In this document: piece after piece, positions 16,281 through 25,873 of the stretch | Layout of the letters: the number at the start of each line of letters is the position of its first letter | How positions within the stretch are numbered: position 1 is the first letter of the stretch | Assembly (NCBI GenBank): GCA_965229335.1 | Contig: OZ245874.1 | Coordinates: forward strand, 5,146,001 to 5,210,000 | Length of the DNA stretch: 64,000 nt | Source: JAFKFH01 sp017307375 | Lineage (GTDB): Bacteria > Pseudomonadota > Alphaproteobacteria > Ferrovibrionales > Ferrovibrionaceae | Direction: 5' to 3' | Position numbers and translations under genes: made by a program | The notes under the pieces: generated by a model | What the model saw: the letters and a program-made list of their open reading frames with translations, nothing else | Told to the model about the DNA's origin: nothing | The model's database searches: none

Positions 16281-17398
16281 GCCGGCCCCCCGCTTTCGGG
16301 CCGACGCCGGGTCAGGGCGAGCATCATGCCCATGCCGAGCGCCAGCGCCAGCAGCGACGAGCCACCGTAGGAAATGAACGGCAGCGTCATGCCCTTGGTC
16401 GGCAACAGGTGCAGGTTGACGCCGATATTGATGACCGCCTGCAGCCCGAACTGGGTCAGCAGCCCGGCGCCGGCGATCAGCACGAACAGGTTGTTCTCGG
16501 TCAACAGCCGGGCAAAGCCGCGCAGCACGACGAAGGCGAACAGGCCGATGATGACGAGGCAGAGCCACATGCCGAATTCCTCGCCGGCGACGGCGAAGAT
16601 GAAGTCGGTATGGGCATCGGGCAGGACCGACTTGACCGACCCCTCGCCCGGGCCGCGGCCGAACACGCCGCCGGCCGCAAAGGCTTCCATCGCGCGCTCG
16701 ACCTGATAATTCTCCTTGCCGTCGCCCATGAACTTGTCGATGCGCGCGGCCACGTGCGGCAGCAGGGTGTAGGCACCGGCAAGGCCGCCGACGGCGAGCG
16801 CGGCGCCGATCAGCACCAGGATGATCGGCAGGCCGGCAATGAAGAACTGCACCAGCCACACGGCCGTCACCACGATCGCCATGCCGATATCGGGCTGGCG
16901 GAACAGAATCCCGATGATCACGGCATAGGCGACGGTCGACAACAGGTAGCCCGGCACGCCGCGCCCCGCCTTCTGCTCGGCAAACAGCCAGCCGGCGACG
17001 ACCGCGAACAGCGGCTTGACGAATTCCGACGGCTGAACAGACAAGCCGCCCAGATAGAGCCAGCGATGCGCACCCTTGACCTCGACGCCCATGAACAGTG
17101 TCAGGACCATCATCAGGACGAACAGCGGCAGCAGCACCAGCGCCACCCGGCGGATGACCTCCGGCGCCAGCAGCGACATCGCGAACATCACCAGCACCGC
17201 CGGCACCAGGAAGACGATCTGGCGCTCGACAAAATGCATCGACGACGCACCGATACGCGTCGCCACCGCCGGCGAGGCGGCAAGGCCCAGCACGCAGCCG
17301 ACGAAGATCAGCGCGGCCAGCGCGGCGAGAAGCCAGCGGTCGACCGTCCACCACCAGGCGCCGACCATCGAGGTGTCGGTACGCGACACGTTGATCAT
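16277..17398 (-). CDS. ftsW: Septal peptidoglycan polymerase FtsW (SEDS family)
   Basis: FtsW is the SEDS glycosyltransferase that polymerises septal peptidoglycan together with FtsI. The 373-residue protein has about ten hydrophobic segments, starting at RWLLAALAALIFVGCVLGLA. It has the family's HRWLYLGGLSVQPSEFVK and the periplasmic-loop aspartate region LPDAHTDFIFAVAGEEFG. The signature near the end is INIGVNLHLLPTKGMTLPFI with SYGGSS. ATG 17398 overlaps the murD stop by four bases. The order murD-ftsW-murG is standard, and FtsI is encoded further upstream in the same run. Confidence 0.97.
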   Translation of the reverse strand: MINVSRTDTSMVGAWWWTVDRWLLAALAALIFVGCVLGLAASPAVATRIGASSMHFVERQIVFLVPAVLVMFAMSLLAPEVIRRVALVLLPLFVLMMVLTLFMGVEVKGAHRWLYLGGLSVQPSEFVKPLFAVVAGWLFAEQKAGRGVPGYLLSTVAYAVIIGILFRQPDIGMAIVVTAVWLVQFFIAGLPIILVLIGAALAVGGLAGAYTLLPHVAARIDKFMGDGKENYQVERAMEAFAAGGVFGRGPGEGSVKSVLPDAHTDFIFAVAGEEFGMWLCLVIIGLFAFVVLRGFARLLTENNLFVLIAGAGLLTQFGLQAVINIGVNLHLLPTKGMTLPFISYGGSSLLALALGMGMMLALTRRRPESGGPA

Positions 17399-18759
17399 GC
17401 GGCACCCCCATGGGCATCGACCAGGGCCTGAACGAGATGGCGGAAGGCGTCGCCGCGAGCCTCGAAATCGCTGAACTGGTCGAACGAGGCACAGGCCGGC
17501 GACAGCATGACGACGGCGCCGGCAATGCCCTCCGCCCTTGCCGCGGCGAAGGCGGCGGGCACCGCGGCGGCCAGCGTGCCGCAGCGGGTCACCGGCGCGG
17601 CATCGCCGATCGTGCGCGCGAAATCCTCGGTCGCCTCGCCGATCAGGAAGGCGCGGCGCACGCGGGAGAGATGCGGCTTGAGCTGTTCGATCCCGCCGAC
17701 CTTGGCCCGGCCGCCGGCGATCCAGTAGATGTCGTCGTAGCAGACCAACGCCTTCTCGGCCGCATCGGCATTGGTCGCCTTGCTGTCGTTGATGAAGACG
17801 ATGCCGCCGATCTCGGCCAGGCGCTCCATGCGGTGGGCGAGACCCGGAAAGCTGGCGAGCCCGGCGACGATGTCGGCCCGGCCCAGGCCGAAGGCCCGGC
17901 ACGCGGCATAGGCCAGCGCTGCGTTCTGCCAGTTGTGGGCGCCGGGCAGCGCGGGGAGGAGCTTGAGATCCAGCACGACATCCGGACCATCATGCAGCAC
18001 GCCGTCGCGCACCGAGACCTGGGCTGTGCCACCGACCGACACGCTGACGAGGTTACCGTCGAGCCTGGCGGCGATCGCGCGGCAGTAGTCGTCGTCGACG
18101 CCGCAGACCGCGGTGCCGACGCGATGGAAGATGTGCGACTTCACCTCGGCGTAATGGGCCATGTCGCCGTGGCGATCGAGATGATCGGGCGTGATGTTCG
18201 AGAGAACGCCGACCCGTGCCGTCCAGGACGGGGTCAGGTCGAGCTGGTAGGAGGACAGTTCGACGACATAGGCGCCGCGCATCGGCAGCGCCGGCAGGTC
18301 GAAGACGGCGGTGCCGATATTGCCACCGACCGCGACCGGCAGGCCGGCCGCCTTGATGACATGCCCGATCAGCGCCGTGGTCGTCGACTTGCCGTTGGTG
18401 CCGGTGATGCCGATCAGCCGCGACGGGTCGATCGCACCGACGAACAGTTCGATATCGCCGATCACCGGGACGCCCGCGGCCTTGGCCGCCACGACCAGTT
18501 CATGCGGTTGCGGATGGGTCAGCGGCACACCCGGTGCCAGCACCACGGCGGCCATGCCGGCGAGGTCGAGGCCGCGCCAGTCGGTGAGGTCGAGGCCGGC
18601 GGCAACGGCGCGCTCGCGCCCGGCCGCACCGTCGTCCCAGGCATGCACGCGGGCACCGCCGGCGATCAGCGCCTTGGCGGCGGCAATGCCCGACCGGGCC
18701 AGGCCGAACACCACCACGTCGCGATTTTCGAAGCCGGCGGGCACGATCATCCGGATCAC
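17395..18759 (-). CDS. murD: UDP-N-acetylmuramoyl-L-alanine--D-glutamate ligase MurD
   Basis: MurD is the cytoplasmic ligase adding D-Glu. GTG 18759 overlaps the mraY stop by four bases and gives 454 residues; ATG 18750 three codons later is the alternative. The N-terminal UDP-binding region reads VVVFGLARSGIAAAKALIAGG. The P-loop is GITGTNGKSTTTAL, the Mur motif region VVELSSYQLD is present, and the C-terminal domain has FINDSKATNADAAEKAL followed by WIAGGRAKVGG. All expected catalytic regions appear intact. Confidence 0.96.
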   Translation of the reverse strand: MIRMIVPAGFENRDVVVFGLARSGIAAAKALIAGGARVHAWDDGAAGRERAVAAGLDLTDWRGLDLAGMAAVVLAPGVPLTHPQPHELVVAAKAAGVPVIGDIELFVGAIDPSRLIGITGTNGKSTTTALIGHVIKAAGLPVAVGGNIGTAVFDLPALPMRGAYVVELSSYQLDLTPSWTARVGVLSNITPDHLDRHGDMAHYAEVKSHIFHRVGTAVCGVDDDYCRAIAARLDGNLVSVSVGGTAQVSVRDGVLHDGPDVVLDLKLLPALPGAHNWQNAALAYAACRAFGLGRADIVAGLASFPGLAHRMERLAEIGGIVFINDSKATNADAAEKALVCYDDIYWIAGGRAKVGGIEQLKPHLSRVRRAFLIGEATEDFARTIGDAAPVTRCGTLAAAVPAAFAAARAEGIAGAVVMLSPACASFDQFSDFEARGDAFRHLVQALVDAHGGAA

Positions 18760-19844
18760 CGCAGCTTCAGCGTCGACAGGCCGACGAGGGCCAGGATGAC
18801 GGCGATGATCCAGAAGCGGATGACGATGGTGGCCTCGGGCCAGCCCTTCTGCTCGAAATGATGATGCAGCGGCGCCATCCGGAAGACGCGCTTGCCGGTC
18901 AGTTTGAACGAAGCGACCTGGACGATGACCGAAACGGCCTCGAGCACGAAGAGGCCGCCGATCACCGCCAGTACCAGCTCGTGCTTGGTCACCACCGCGA
19001 TGGTGCCGAGCGCGCCGCCCAGCGCCAGCGATCCGGTGTCGCCCATGAAGACGCGCGCCGGCGGAGCGTTGAACCAGAGGAAACCGAGGCCCGCGCCGAT
19101 CAGCGCGCCGCAGAACACGACGAGTTCGCCGGCACCGGGCACATGATTGATCTGCAGATAGTTCGCGAATACCAGGTTGCCGGCGAGATAGGCGATCAGG
19201 CCGAACGAGGCGCCGGCGATCATCACCGGCACGATGGCGAGGCCGTCGAGGCCGTCGGTCAGGTTGACCGCGTTCGAGGCACCGACGATGACCAGCACCA
19301 TGAACGGCGCCATCAGGATGCCCAGATTGATCAGGAAATCCTTGACGAAGGGCACGGCGACGCCGGTGGCCAGCGGGGCGCGGGTGATATAGATGATCCA
19401 TGCAGCTGCCGCCGCGGCGATCACCACCTGCAGGCCCAGCTTCAGCTTGCCCGGCACGCCGCGCGGGTTCTGCTTGGTCACCTTCAGGTAGTCGTCGTAG
19501 AAGCCGATCAGGCCGAAGCCGACGGTGACCAGCAGCACGGACCAGACATAGCGGTTCGACAGGTCGGCCCACAGCAGGGTGCCGACGCAGAGGCCGAGCA
19601 GGATCAGGAACCCGCCCATGGTCGGCGTGCCCTGCTTGGTCAGGAGGTGCGATTGCGGGCCGTCGTCGCGGATCGGCTGGCCCTTGCCCTGCTTGGAGCG
19701 CAGCCAGTCGATGATCGGCTGCCCGAACAGGAACGAAATCAGCATCGCCGTCATGATCGCGCCGCCGGTACGGAAGGTCAGGTACCGGAACAGGTTGAAC
19801 AGGATGAAGTCGTCGGCGAGCGGGGCGAGGAGATGATAGAGCAT
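18756..19844 (-). CDS. mraY: Phospho-MurNAc-pentapeptide translocase MraY
   Basis: MraY is the integral membrane enzyme that transfers phospho-MurNAc-pentapeptide to undecaprenyl phosphate, forming lipid I. The 362-residue protein shows ten hydrophobic segments. The cytoplasmic signature KQGTPTMGGFLILLG, the aspartate motif FYDDYLKVTKQNPRG and the NLTDGLDGLAIVP loop are present, as is the histidine-rich APLHHHFEQKGWPE. It is one base from murF and overlaps murD by four bases. Confidence 0.98.
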   Translation of the reverse strand: MLYHLLAPLADDFILFNLFRYLTFRTGGAIMTAMLISFLFGQPIIDWLRSKQGKGQPIRDDGPQSHLLTKQGTPTMGGFLILLGLCVGTLLWADLSNRYVWSVLLVTVGFGLIGFYDDYLKVTKQNPRGVPGKLKLGLQVVIAAAAAAWIIYITRAPLATGVAVPFVKDFLINLGILMAPFMVLVIVGASNAVNLTDGLDGLAIVPVMIAGASFGLIAYLAGNLVFANYLQINHVPGAGELVVFCGALIGAGLGFLWFNAPPARVFMGDTGSLALGGALGTIAVVTKHELVLAVIGGLFVLEAVSVIVQVASFKLTGKRVFRMAPLHHHFEQKGWPEATIVIRFWIIAVILALVGLSTLKLR

Positions 19845-19845
19845 C

Positions 19846-21279
19846 CTAGTCTTTCCTGCCCGCTGGCGTGTTCGGGTCGGTATGGGCCAGCGCCTTCAGC
19901 GCGTCGACGATCCTGCCCATGCGGCTGCCGAGCGATCCCTTGACGAAGACGACGTCGCCGGGACCGATGGCCCGCAGCACCGAATCGACGAGATCCGCCG
20001 ACGTCGCGGCGTGATCGCCACGACGCTCCGGCGGCAAAGCCCGATTCAGTGCCTGCATGAGCGGGCCGGTGGTGTAGACGAGATCGGCGCCGGCTGCAAC
20101 CACATCCGGGGCCAGACCGACATGCAGCCGCTCGCCATCCTCGCCCAGTTCCAGCATGTCGCCGAGGACCAGGATGCGACGCCCCTTGACCGGCAGCGCG
20201 CCCACGACCGCGAGGCCGGCGCGCATCGATACCGGATTGGCATTGTAGCTGTCGTCGATCAGCGTGAAGTCGCCGCCGGCGACCGGCAGCGTGAAGCGCT
20301 GGCCGCGACCTTTCGACGGGCCGATGCCGGCCAGCGCGGCGGCAGCCCGGTCGACGTCGGCCCCGGCCGCCTCGATCGCGGCGAGCACGCCGAGGGCGTT
20401 GCGCACCCAGTGCAGCCCGGCGACGCCGACGCGGAAGCGCAGCCGGCGCCCGTGGATCGAGGCCTCGACGTCAGAACCATCGGCCTGCAGCTCGTAGCTG
20501 ACGGCGCGCACGTCGGCAACGGCGTCCAGCCCGAACGAGACGATGCGGGCGATGCCGAGGCGGCGGGCATGGCCGAGCAGGTGATCGAACCACCTGTTGT
20601 CGCGGTTCAGCACCACGGTGCCGCCCGGCTGCAGCCCGGTCATGATTTCGGCCTTGGCGTCGGCGATACCGGACTCGTCGCGGAAATTGCCGAGATGGGC
20701 GGCCTCGACGGTGGTGATCATCGCCACCTGCGGCTCGACCTGCGCGACTAGCGGCACGATCTCGCCCGCATGGTTCATGCCGATCTCGAACACGCCGAAA
20801 TCGGTGTCCTGGGGCATGCGCGCCAGGGTCAGCGGCACGCCCCAGAGGTTGTTGTAGCTGGCGGCCGACGCATGGGTCGTACCCTGGAGCGCCAGGCAAT
20901 GGGCCAGCGCATCCTTGGTCGAGGTCTTGCCGACCGACCCGGTCACGGCAATGACCTTCGCCCCGACGCGATGGCGCGCGGCACGACCCAGTGCCTCGAG
21001 CGCGGCCTGCGTATCGGCGACCACGACCAGCGGCGCGGCCTCGCCGAGCCCTTCGGGTATCCGGGCGACGATCGCGCCGGCGGCACCGGCCTGCAGGGCC
21101 GCGGCGACGAAGCGATGGGCATCGTTGTTCGGCCCCTCGAGGGCGACGAACAGGTCGTCGGGCGCCACCGTCCGGCTGTCGATCGCAACGCCCGAGGCGA
21201 CAAAATCGGCCAGCATCCGGCCGCCGGTGGCGGCGGCGAGCTCGGTGGCGGTCCAGAGGGCCAGCGACTGGTCGGTCAT
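19846..21279 (-). CDS. murF: UDP-MurNAc-tripeptide--D-Ala-D-Ala ligase MurF
   Basis: MurF adds the D-Ala-D-Ala dipeptide made by Ddl. The 477-residue protein starts MTDQSLALWTATELAAATGG. It has the substrate-binding motif IDSRTVAPDDLFVALEG, the P-loop VTGSVGKTSTKDAL, the Mur motif GVFEIGMNHAGEI and a C-terminal domain with LIDDSYNANPVSMRAGL. It overlaps murE by four bases. Family membership is clear from the DSR and DDSYNANP motifs, which separate it from MurE. Confidence 0.97.
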   Translation of the reverse strand: MTDQSLALWTATELAAATGGRMLADFVASGVAIDSRTVAPDDLFVALEGPNNDAHRFVAAALQAGAAGAIVARIPEGLGEAAPLVVVADTQAALEALGRAARHRVGAKVIAVTGSVGKTSTKDALAHCLALQGTTHASAASYNNLWGVPLTLARMPQDTDFGVFEIGMNHAGEIVPLVAQVEPQVAMITTVEAAHLGNFRDESGIADAKAEIMTGLQPGGTVVLNRDNRWFDHLLGHARRLGIARIVSFGLDAVADVRAVSYELQADGSDVEASIHGRRLRFRVGVAGLHWVRNALGVLAAIEAAGADVDRAAAALAGIGPSKGRGQRFTLPVAGGDFTLIDDSYNANPVSMRAGLAVVGALPVKGRRILVLGDMLELGEDGERLHVGLAPDVVAAGADLVYTTGPLMQALNRALPPERRGDHAATSADLVDSVLRAIGPGDVVFVKGSLGSRMGRIVDALKALAHTDPNTPAGRKD

Positions 21280-22733
21280 GCGCGCCTCGCCGCCTGCACG
21301 GAAGCCGCGGCGGCGCGCGCCACCTGGGCATCGTCGAAGGGGCGCACGACGCTGCCCACGACCTGCCCCTGTTCATGTCCCTTGCCCGCGATCACAAGAA
21401 CGTCGCCGCGGGCAAGTCCAGCGACGCCTGCCGCGATCGCCTCGGCGCGATCACCGATCTCGATGGCACCGGGACAGGCGGCCAGCGCGGCGGCGCGGAT
21501 GGTGGCCGGATCCTCGCTGCGCGGGTTGTCGTCGGTGACGATCGCGCGGTCGGCATGGGCGGCGACGGCCGCGCCCATCAGCGGCCGCTTGCCGGGGTCG
21601 CGGTCGCCGCCGCAGCCGAACACGCAGACCAGCTTGCCCGCGACATGCGGGCGGATCGCGGTCAGCACGGTGGCGAGCGCATCGGGCGTATGGGCGTAGT
21701 CGACGATGACCGAGGCGCCGTCGACCTCGGCCACCTTCTGCATGCGGCCGGGCACGCCGGTCAGATGGGGCAGCGCAGCGATCGCCTTGTCGGCATCGAT
21801 GCCGCAGGCCACCGCCAGCCCCAGCGCGCAGAGCACGTTATGGGCCTGGAACGCGCCGAGCAGCGGCAGATCGAAATCATAATGCCGCCCGAACAGCAGC
21901 GCGCCGAGGCTGAGGCCCGACGCGACCGGTTCCAGCCGCGTCATCATCAGGGCATCACCGCCGCGGCCATAGGTCCAAAGCGTCAGCCCGCGATCGCGCG
22001 CGGCCTGGGTAAATGCGGCCGATTCCGCATCGTCGGCATTGACGACCGCGGTACCGTCGGCCTGCACCAGCCGCGTGAACAGGCCCAGCTTGGCGGCACG
22101 GTAGCCCGCCATGTCACGGTGGTAGTCGAGGTGGTCGCGGCTCAAATTCGTAAAGCCGGCAGCCTGGATCGCGATGCCGTCGAGACGATGCTGGTCGATG
22201 CCGTGGCTGGATGCCTCGATGGCAAGGAAGTCGATCTCGCGCCCGGCAAGGTCGGCGAGTTCGCGATGCAGGCGCACCGGATCGGGCGTGGTATGGCCGA
22301 GGTCGCGATTGACGCCCGGTCCGCGCACGCCCAGCGTGCCGAGGCTGCCGGCCCGCAGGCCCGCCTGGGCGGCGATCTCCGCCGCGAAGCTCGCCACCGA
22401 GGTCTTGCCGTTGGTGCCTGTCACCGCCGCCACCTTCGGCGGCTGGCCCGGATGGACGCGGGCCGCGAGCCGGGCGAAGGCGGCGCGCGGCTCCGCCGTC
22501 CGGATCACCGCCACCCGGTTCTCGTCGACCGCGACGTCGCCGCCGACCAGGATGGCGGCGGCCCCCCGGGCCAGCGCGTCGTCGATGTAGCGCGCCCCGT
22601 CGTCACGCGCCCCGGCCAACGCGGCGAACAGGAAACCCGGCCGGACCTCGCGGCTGTCGGCGGTCAGGCCGGCGATCTCGCGATCGCCGCTCACCTGGCC
22701 GTCGATGCCGGACATGAGGTCAGTTAGACGCAA
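21276..22733 (-). CDS. murE: UDP-MurNAc-dipeptide--meso-DAP ligase MurE
   Basis: MurE adds the third residue of the stem peptide, meso-diaminopimelate in Gram-negatives. The meso-DAP recognition motif DNPRSEDP is present, arguing against a lysine-adding form. The P-loop is VTGTNGKTSVASF, and the carbamylated-lysine and substrate region is ASSHGIDQHRLDG. I placed the start at TTG 22733 because GGAG lies seven bases upstream and it keeps the conserved RLTDLMSG; ATG 22715 is the alternative. This start lies inside the end of ftsI (14-base overlap). Length from TTG is 485 residues. Confidence 0.96.
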   Translation of the reverse strand: MRLTDLMSGIDGQVSGDREIAGLTADSREVRPGFLFAALAGARDDGARYIDDALARGAAAILVGGDVAVDENRVAVIRTAEPRAAFARLAARVHPGQPPKVAAVTGTNGKTSVASFAAEIAAQAGLRAGSLGTLGVRGPGVNRDLGHTTPDPVRLHRELADLAGREIDFLAIEASSHGIDQHRLDGIAIQAAGFTNLSRDHLDYHRDMAGYRAAKLGLFTRLVQADGTAVVNADDAESAAFTQAARDRGLTLWTYGRGGDALMMTRLEPVASGLSLGALLFGRHYDFDLPLLGAFQAHNVLCALGLAVACGIDADKAIAALPHLTGVPGRMQKVAEVDGASVIVDYAHTPDALATVLTAIRPHVAGKLVCVFGCGGDRDPGKRPLMGAAVAAHADRAIVTDDNPRSEDPATIRAAALAACPGAIEIGDRAEAIAAGVAGLARGDVLVIAGKGHEQGQVVGSVVRPFDDAQVARAAAASVQAARRA

Positions 22734-24504
22734 TCTTCTTCTCCGATTGCGGCGCGTGCACGCCGAGCGACATGACCTGCTGGACCTGGGGGCTGTTGTC
22801 GTCGACCGGCTCGACCCCCAGGATCGGCGCGATGCGCGAGATCACCCGGCCCACGGTCGGGGCGGAGTTCCAGCCGGCGGTGGCGAAGCCGTAGGTTTCC
22901 TTGCGGCCCTTGGGCTCGTCCAGCACGCCGATGACGAGATAACGCGGCTTGTTCAGCGGGAAGACGCCGACGAACGAGGTCATCAGCTTCTTGCGCATGT
23001 AGCCGCCATGCGCGCCGACCTTTTCGGACGTGCCGGTCTTGCCGCCGACCAGATAGCCGTCGACGGCCGCCTGCTTGCCGGTGCCCTCGTCGACCACGAG
23101 ATACATCAGCTTGCGCATCAGGTCGGACACGTCGGGGCGGACGACCCGCGTACCCGGCACCGCCACGCCTTCCGGCCGTTTCAGCAGCGTGGCCGGGCGC
23201 AGGATGCCGCCATTGGCGATCGCCGCGGTGGCGACGCCGAGCTGCAGCGGCGAAATCGACAACCCGTGACCGAAAGCGATCGTCATCGTCTCGACGGTCT
23301 TCCAGTTGCGCGGCACCAGCGGCGCGCCGACTTCGGGCAGCTCGATCTGCGCCTTCTTCAGCAGGCCAAGACGATCGAGGAAAGCGCGTTGCACGGCCGG
23401 CCCGGCTTCGACCGCCATCTTGGCCGAGCCGATGTTGGACGAGTACTTGTAGATCTCGGGTACGGTCAACCAGCGGTTCTTGGCGTGGTCGTCCTTGATC
23501 GTGAACCGGCCGACCACGATCGGACGGCTGGCATCGTAGGAGGAATTGATCTTGGCGTTGCCGTTCTCCAGGACCATCGCCGTATTGATGGTCTTCATCG
23601 TCGAACCCATCTCGTAGACGCCGAGCGTGATTCGATTGAACCGGGCCTCGTCGCTGGCCGTGCCGGGACGGATCGGATCGAAGTCCGGCAGCGAGACCAG
23701 CCCCAGCACTTCGCCGGTATTGATGTCGAGCACCAGCCCGCCGCCGCCGATCGCGTCGAAATACTCGACCGAGCGGCCGATCTCGTCGCGCAGCGCATGC
23801 TGGACGCGCAGGTCGAGGGCGAGTTCGAGCGGTTCGCCGGCCTTGGCGGTGTCGCGCAGTTCCTCGTCCAGCGTCTGCTCGATGCCCGAGATGCCGCGGC
23901 GGTCGATGTCGGTATAGCCGACGACATGCACGGCCAGCGGCCCGAGCGGGTAGAGCCGCCGCTCCTCGTCCTGGAACATCAGCCCGGGCAGGCCCAGGCG
24001 ATTGATCTCGTATTGCTGCCGCGGCGTCAGGTTCCGCTTGAGCCAGACGAAGCTCTTGCCCGAGCCGAGCCGGCCGACGAGTTCCTCGCGCGGCAGATCG
24101 GGCAGCACCGTCAGCAGGCGGTTGGCGGTTTCGTCGGGATTGCCGATCTGCCGCGTGTCGGCATAGAGCGAGGCCATGCGCAGATTGGTCGCGATCATCG
24201 TGCCGTTGCGGTCGGTGATCGTGCGCCGCTCCATCGCCGGGGCGAAGCCGCGGGCCGAGCCGCCGTCGCCGCGCGCCATCGACGGTTCCGAGACCAGGCT
24301 GGCCGGCACGGTCAGCCAGGCGAGGCGTCCGACCAGCACGACGAAGACGCCGGCGAACAGCATGCCGCCGAACACCAGCCGGCCGCGACCGGTCTCGACC
24401 GCTTCCTTCATGCGGCCTTCGAGCTTGACCAGGCTTGGCCGGGCCGAGATGTCGGCCGGCGTGCAGGTCGGCTTCGGCTTGGGTTTGCGGAAACGGCCGA
24501 TCAT
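22720..24504 (-). CDS. ftsI: Septal transpeptidase FtsI (PBP3)
   Basis: FtsI is the class B penicillin-binding protein that cross-links septal peptidoglycan. The 594-residue protein has a cytoplasmic basic tail and one membrane segment at about 42-66, then a pedestal domain (TITDRNGTMIATN). The catalytic triad of motifs is complete: SxxK as STMK (Ser301, Lys304), SSN at 355-357 and KTG at 489-491. It overlaps ftsL by four bases upstream and murE by 14 bases downstream. It is the partner of FtsW in this cluster. Confidence 0.98.
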   Translation of the reverse strand: MIGRFRKPKPKPTCTPADISARPSLVKLEGRMKEAVETGRGRLVFGGMLFAGVFVVLVGRLAWLTVPASLVSEPSMARGDGGSARGFAPAMERRTITDRNGTMIATNLRMASLYADTRQIGNPDETANRLLTVLPDLPREELVGRLGSGKSFVWLKRNLTPRQQYEINRLGLPGLMFQDEERRLYPLGPLAVHVVGYTDIDRRGISGIEQTLDEELRDTAKAGEPLELALDLRVQHALRDEIGRSVEYFDAIGGGGLVLDINTGEVLGLVSLPDFDPIRPGTASDEARFNRITLGVYEMGSTMKTINTAMVLENGNAKINSSYDASRPIVVGRFTIKDDHAKNRWLTVPEIYKYSSNIGSAKMAVEAGPAVQRAFLDRLGLLKKAQIELPEVGAPLVPRNWKTVETMTIAFGHGLSISPLQLGVATAAIANGGILRPATLLKRPEGVAVPGTRVVRPDVSDLMRKLMYLVVDEGTGKQAAVDGYLVGGKTGTSEKVGAHGGYMRKKLMTSFVGVFPLNKPRYLVIGVLDEPKGRKETYGFATAGWNSAPTVGRVISRIAPILGVEPVDDNSPQVQQVMSLGVHAPQSEKKIASN

Positions 24505-24908
24505 GGCTGCACCATCGCAGGCTTGACGACGGGCTTGGTCACCGGACCGACCGGCCGTGCCGTGGGCTTGGGTGGCTGGCGTGGCCCGCCGGCCTTGGGC
24601 GCCTGCGCCGCCAGGGCGGCCGCGGCCGCCCCCTTCAGCGGCAGGTCGGCCAGCGGGATGATCTGGCGCGCCTTGACGGTCGCGAATTCCGGCAGATAGC
24701 GCTCGACCCGCTCCTGCAGCACGTCAGGCCGGGTCATGTAGGACCATTCGGCGTTCAGGACCTCGATGTTCTCGCGCTCCTGCGCCAGCTGGCGGTTCAT
24801 CCCGGCCAGGCGGTCGTCGAGCCGCTGAACCTCGTAGGACAGCTGGTAGAGGCCATAGGAGACGCCGGCGGTCAGCGCCAGGGCGACGAAGGTGACGGCG
24901 CGGCTCAT
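24501..24908 (-). CDS. ftsL: Cell division protein FtsL
   Basis: FtsL is a small bitopic divisome protein that works with FtsB and FtsQ to activate FtsWI. The 135-residue product has one membrane segment right at the N-terminus (VTFVALALTAGVSYGLYQLSY). A periplasmic heptad-rich coiled coil follows (EVQRLDDRLAGMNRQLAQ), then the typical EWSYMTRPDVLQER motif. The C-terminal 35 residues are Pro/Ala/Lys-rich and probably disordered. Its position between rsmH and ftsI, with four-base overlaps on both sides, confirms the call. Confidence 0.94.
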   Translation of the reverse strand: MSRAVTFVALALTAGVSYGLYQLSYEVQRLDDRLAGMNRQLAQERENIEVLNAEWSYMTRPDVLQERVERYLPEFATVKARQIIPLADLPLKGAAAAALAAQAPKAGGPRQPPKPTARPVGPVTKPVVKPAMVQP

Positions 24909-25873
24909 GCTGCGGCCTCCAGGTCGTCTGCCGGCCAGGCCGGCGCGGCGGTCCGCTCGGCGGCACGCAGCTTGGCCGAACGCGCCCGCGGATTGGCCGC
25001 GGCCTCGGCGGCGGCAGGGGCGACGACGCCCTTGTGCACCAGCCGGAAAGACGGCTGGCGCGCATCCTGCGCCTGCGGCGGCAGATGGCGGGAACCGCCC
25101 CCGCCCTTGCCGCAGCGGCGATCGAGGAAATGCTTCACGACGCGATCCTCGAGGGAATGAAAGGTCACGACGGCCAGCCGACCGGCCGGCCGCAGAAGAT
25201 GCTCCGCCGCGGCAAGGCCGCGGCGCAGTTCGCCCAGTTCGTCGTTGACGGCGATGCGCAGCGCCTGGAACGTCCGGGTCGCGCCGTGATGGCCGGGTTC
25301 GGAGCGCACCACGCGGGCGACGATCGCGGCAAGCTGGGACGTGCGGGTGATCGGCGCCTCGGCGCGGGCCTGCACGATCGCGCGGGCCACGTGGCGCGAG
25401 CGACGCTCCTCGCCGTAGAGATAGATCAGGTCGGCCAGTTCGGCCTCGGGCAGCGTATTGACCAGATCGGCGGCGCTGTCGCCGCGGGCGCCCATCCGCA
25501 TGTCGAGCGGACCGTCGTTCATGAAGCTGAAGCCGCGCTCGGCCTCGTCGAGTTGCATCGACGAGACGCCGATATCGAGCGCGATGCCGTCGACCGCCTC
25601 GACGCCGGCCTCGGCCAGCAGCTGCGTCATGTCGCCGAAGCGCCCCTCGATCACGGTCAGACGACCGGCCATCTCGCCGGCCAGCGCGCGGCCGATCGCG
25701 ATCGCGCGCGGATCACGGTCGATCCCGATCACCCGGCAATCGGCCGCAGCCAGGATCGCGCGGGTGTATCCGGCCGCCCCCAGCGTGCCATCGACGACGA
25801 CGGCGCCGGCCTGCGGGTTCAAGGCAGCCACGACCTCTTCGAGCAGAACGGGAATGTGCGGCCGGGCGGTCAT
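24905..25873 (-). CDS. rsmH: 16S rRNA m4C1402 methyltransferase RsmH (MraW)
   Basis: RsmH is the SAM-dependent enzyme that N4-methylates C1402 of 16S rRNA. The 322-residue protein begins MTARPHIPVLLEEVVAALNP. It has the SAM motif VVVDGTLGAAGYTRAIL and GIDRDPRAI. The family signatures DIGVSSMQLDEAERGFSF and FHSLEDRVVKHFLDRR follow. ATG 25873 overlaps the mraZ stop by four bases. The longer upstream reading frame is a shadow within mraZ. Confidence 0.97.
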   Translation of the reverse strand: MTARPHIPVLLEEVVAALNPQAGAVVVDGTLGAAGYTRAILAAADCRVIGIDRDPRAIAIGRALAGEMAGRLTVIEGRFGDMTQLLAEAGVEAVDGIALDIGVSSMQLDEAERGFSFMNDGPLDMRMGARGDSAADLVNTLPEAELADLIYLYGEERRSRHVARAIVQARAEAPITRTSQLAAIVARVVRSEPGHHGATRTFQALRIAVNDELGELRRGLAAAEHLLRPAGRLAVVTFHSLEDRVVKHFLDRRCGKGGGGSRHLPPQAQDARQPSFRLVHKGVVAPAAAEAAANPRARSAKLRAAERTAAPAWPADDLEAAA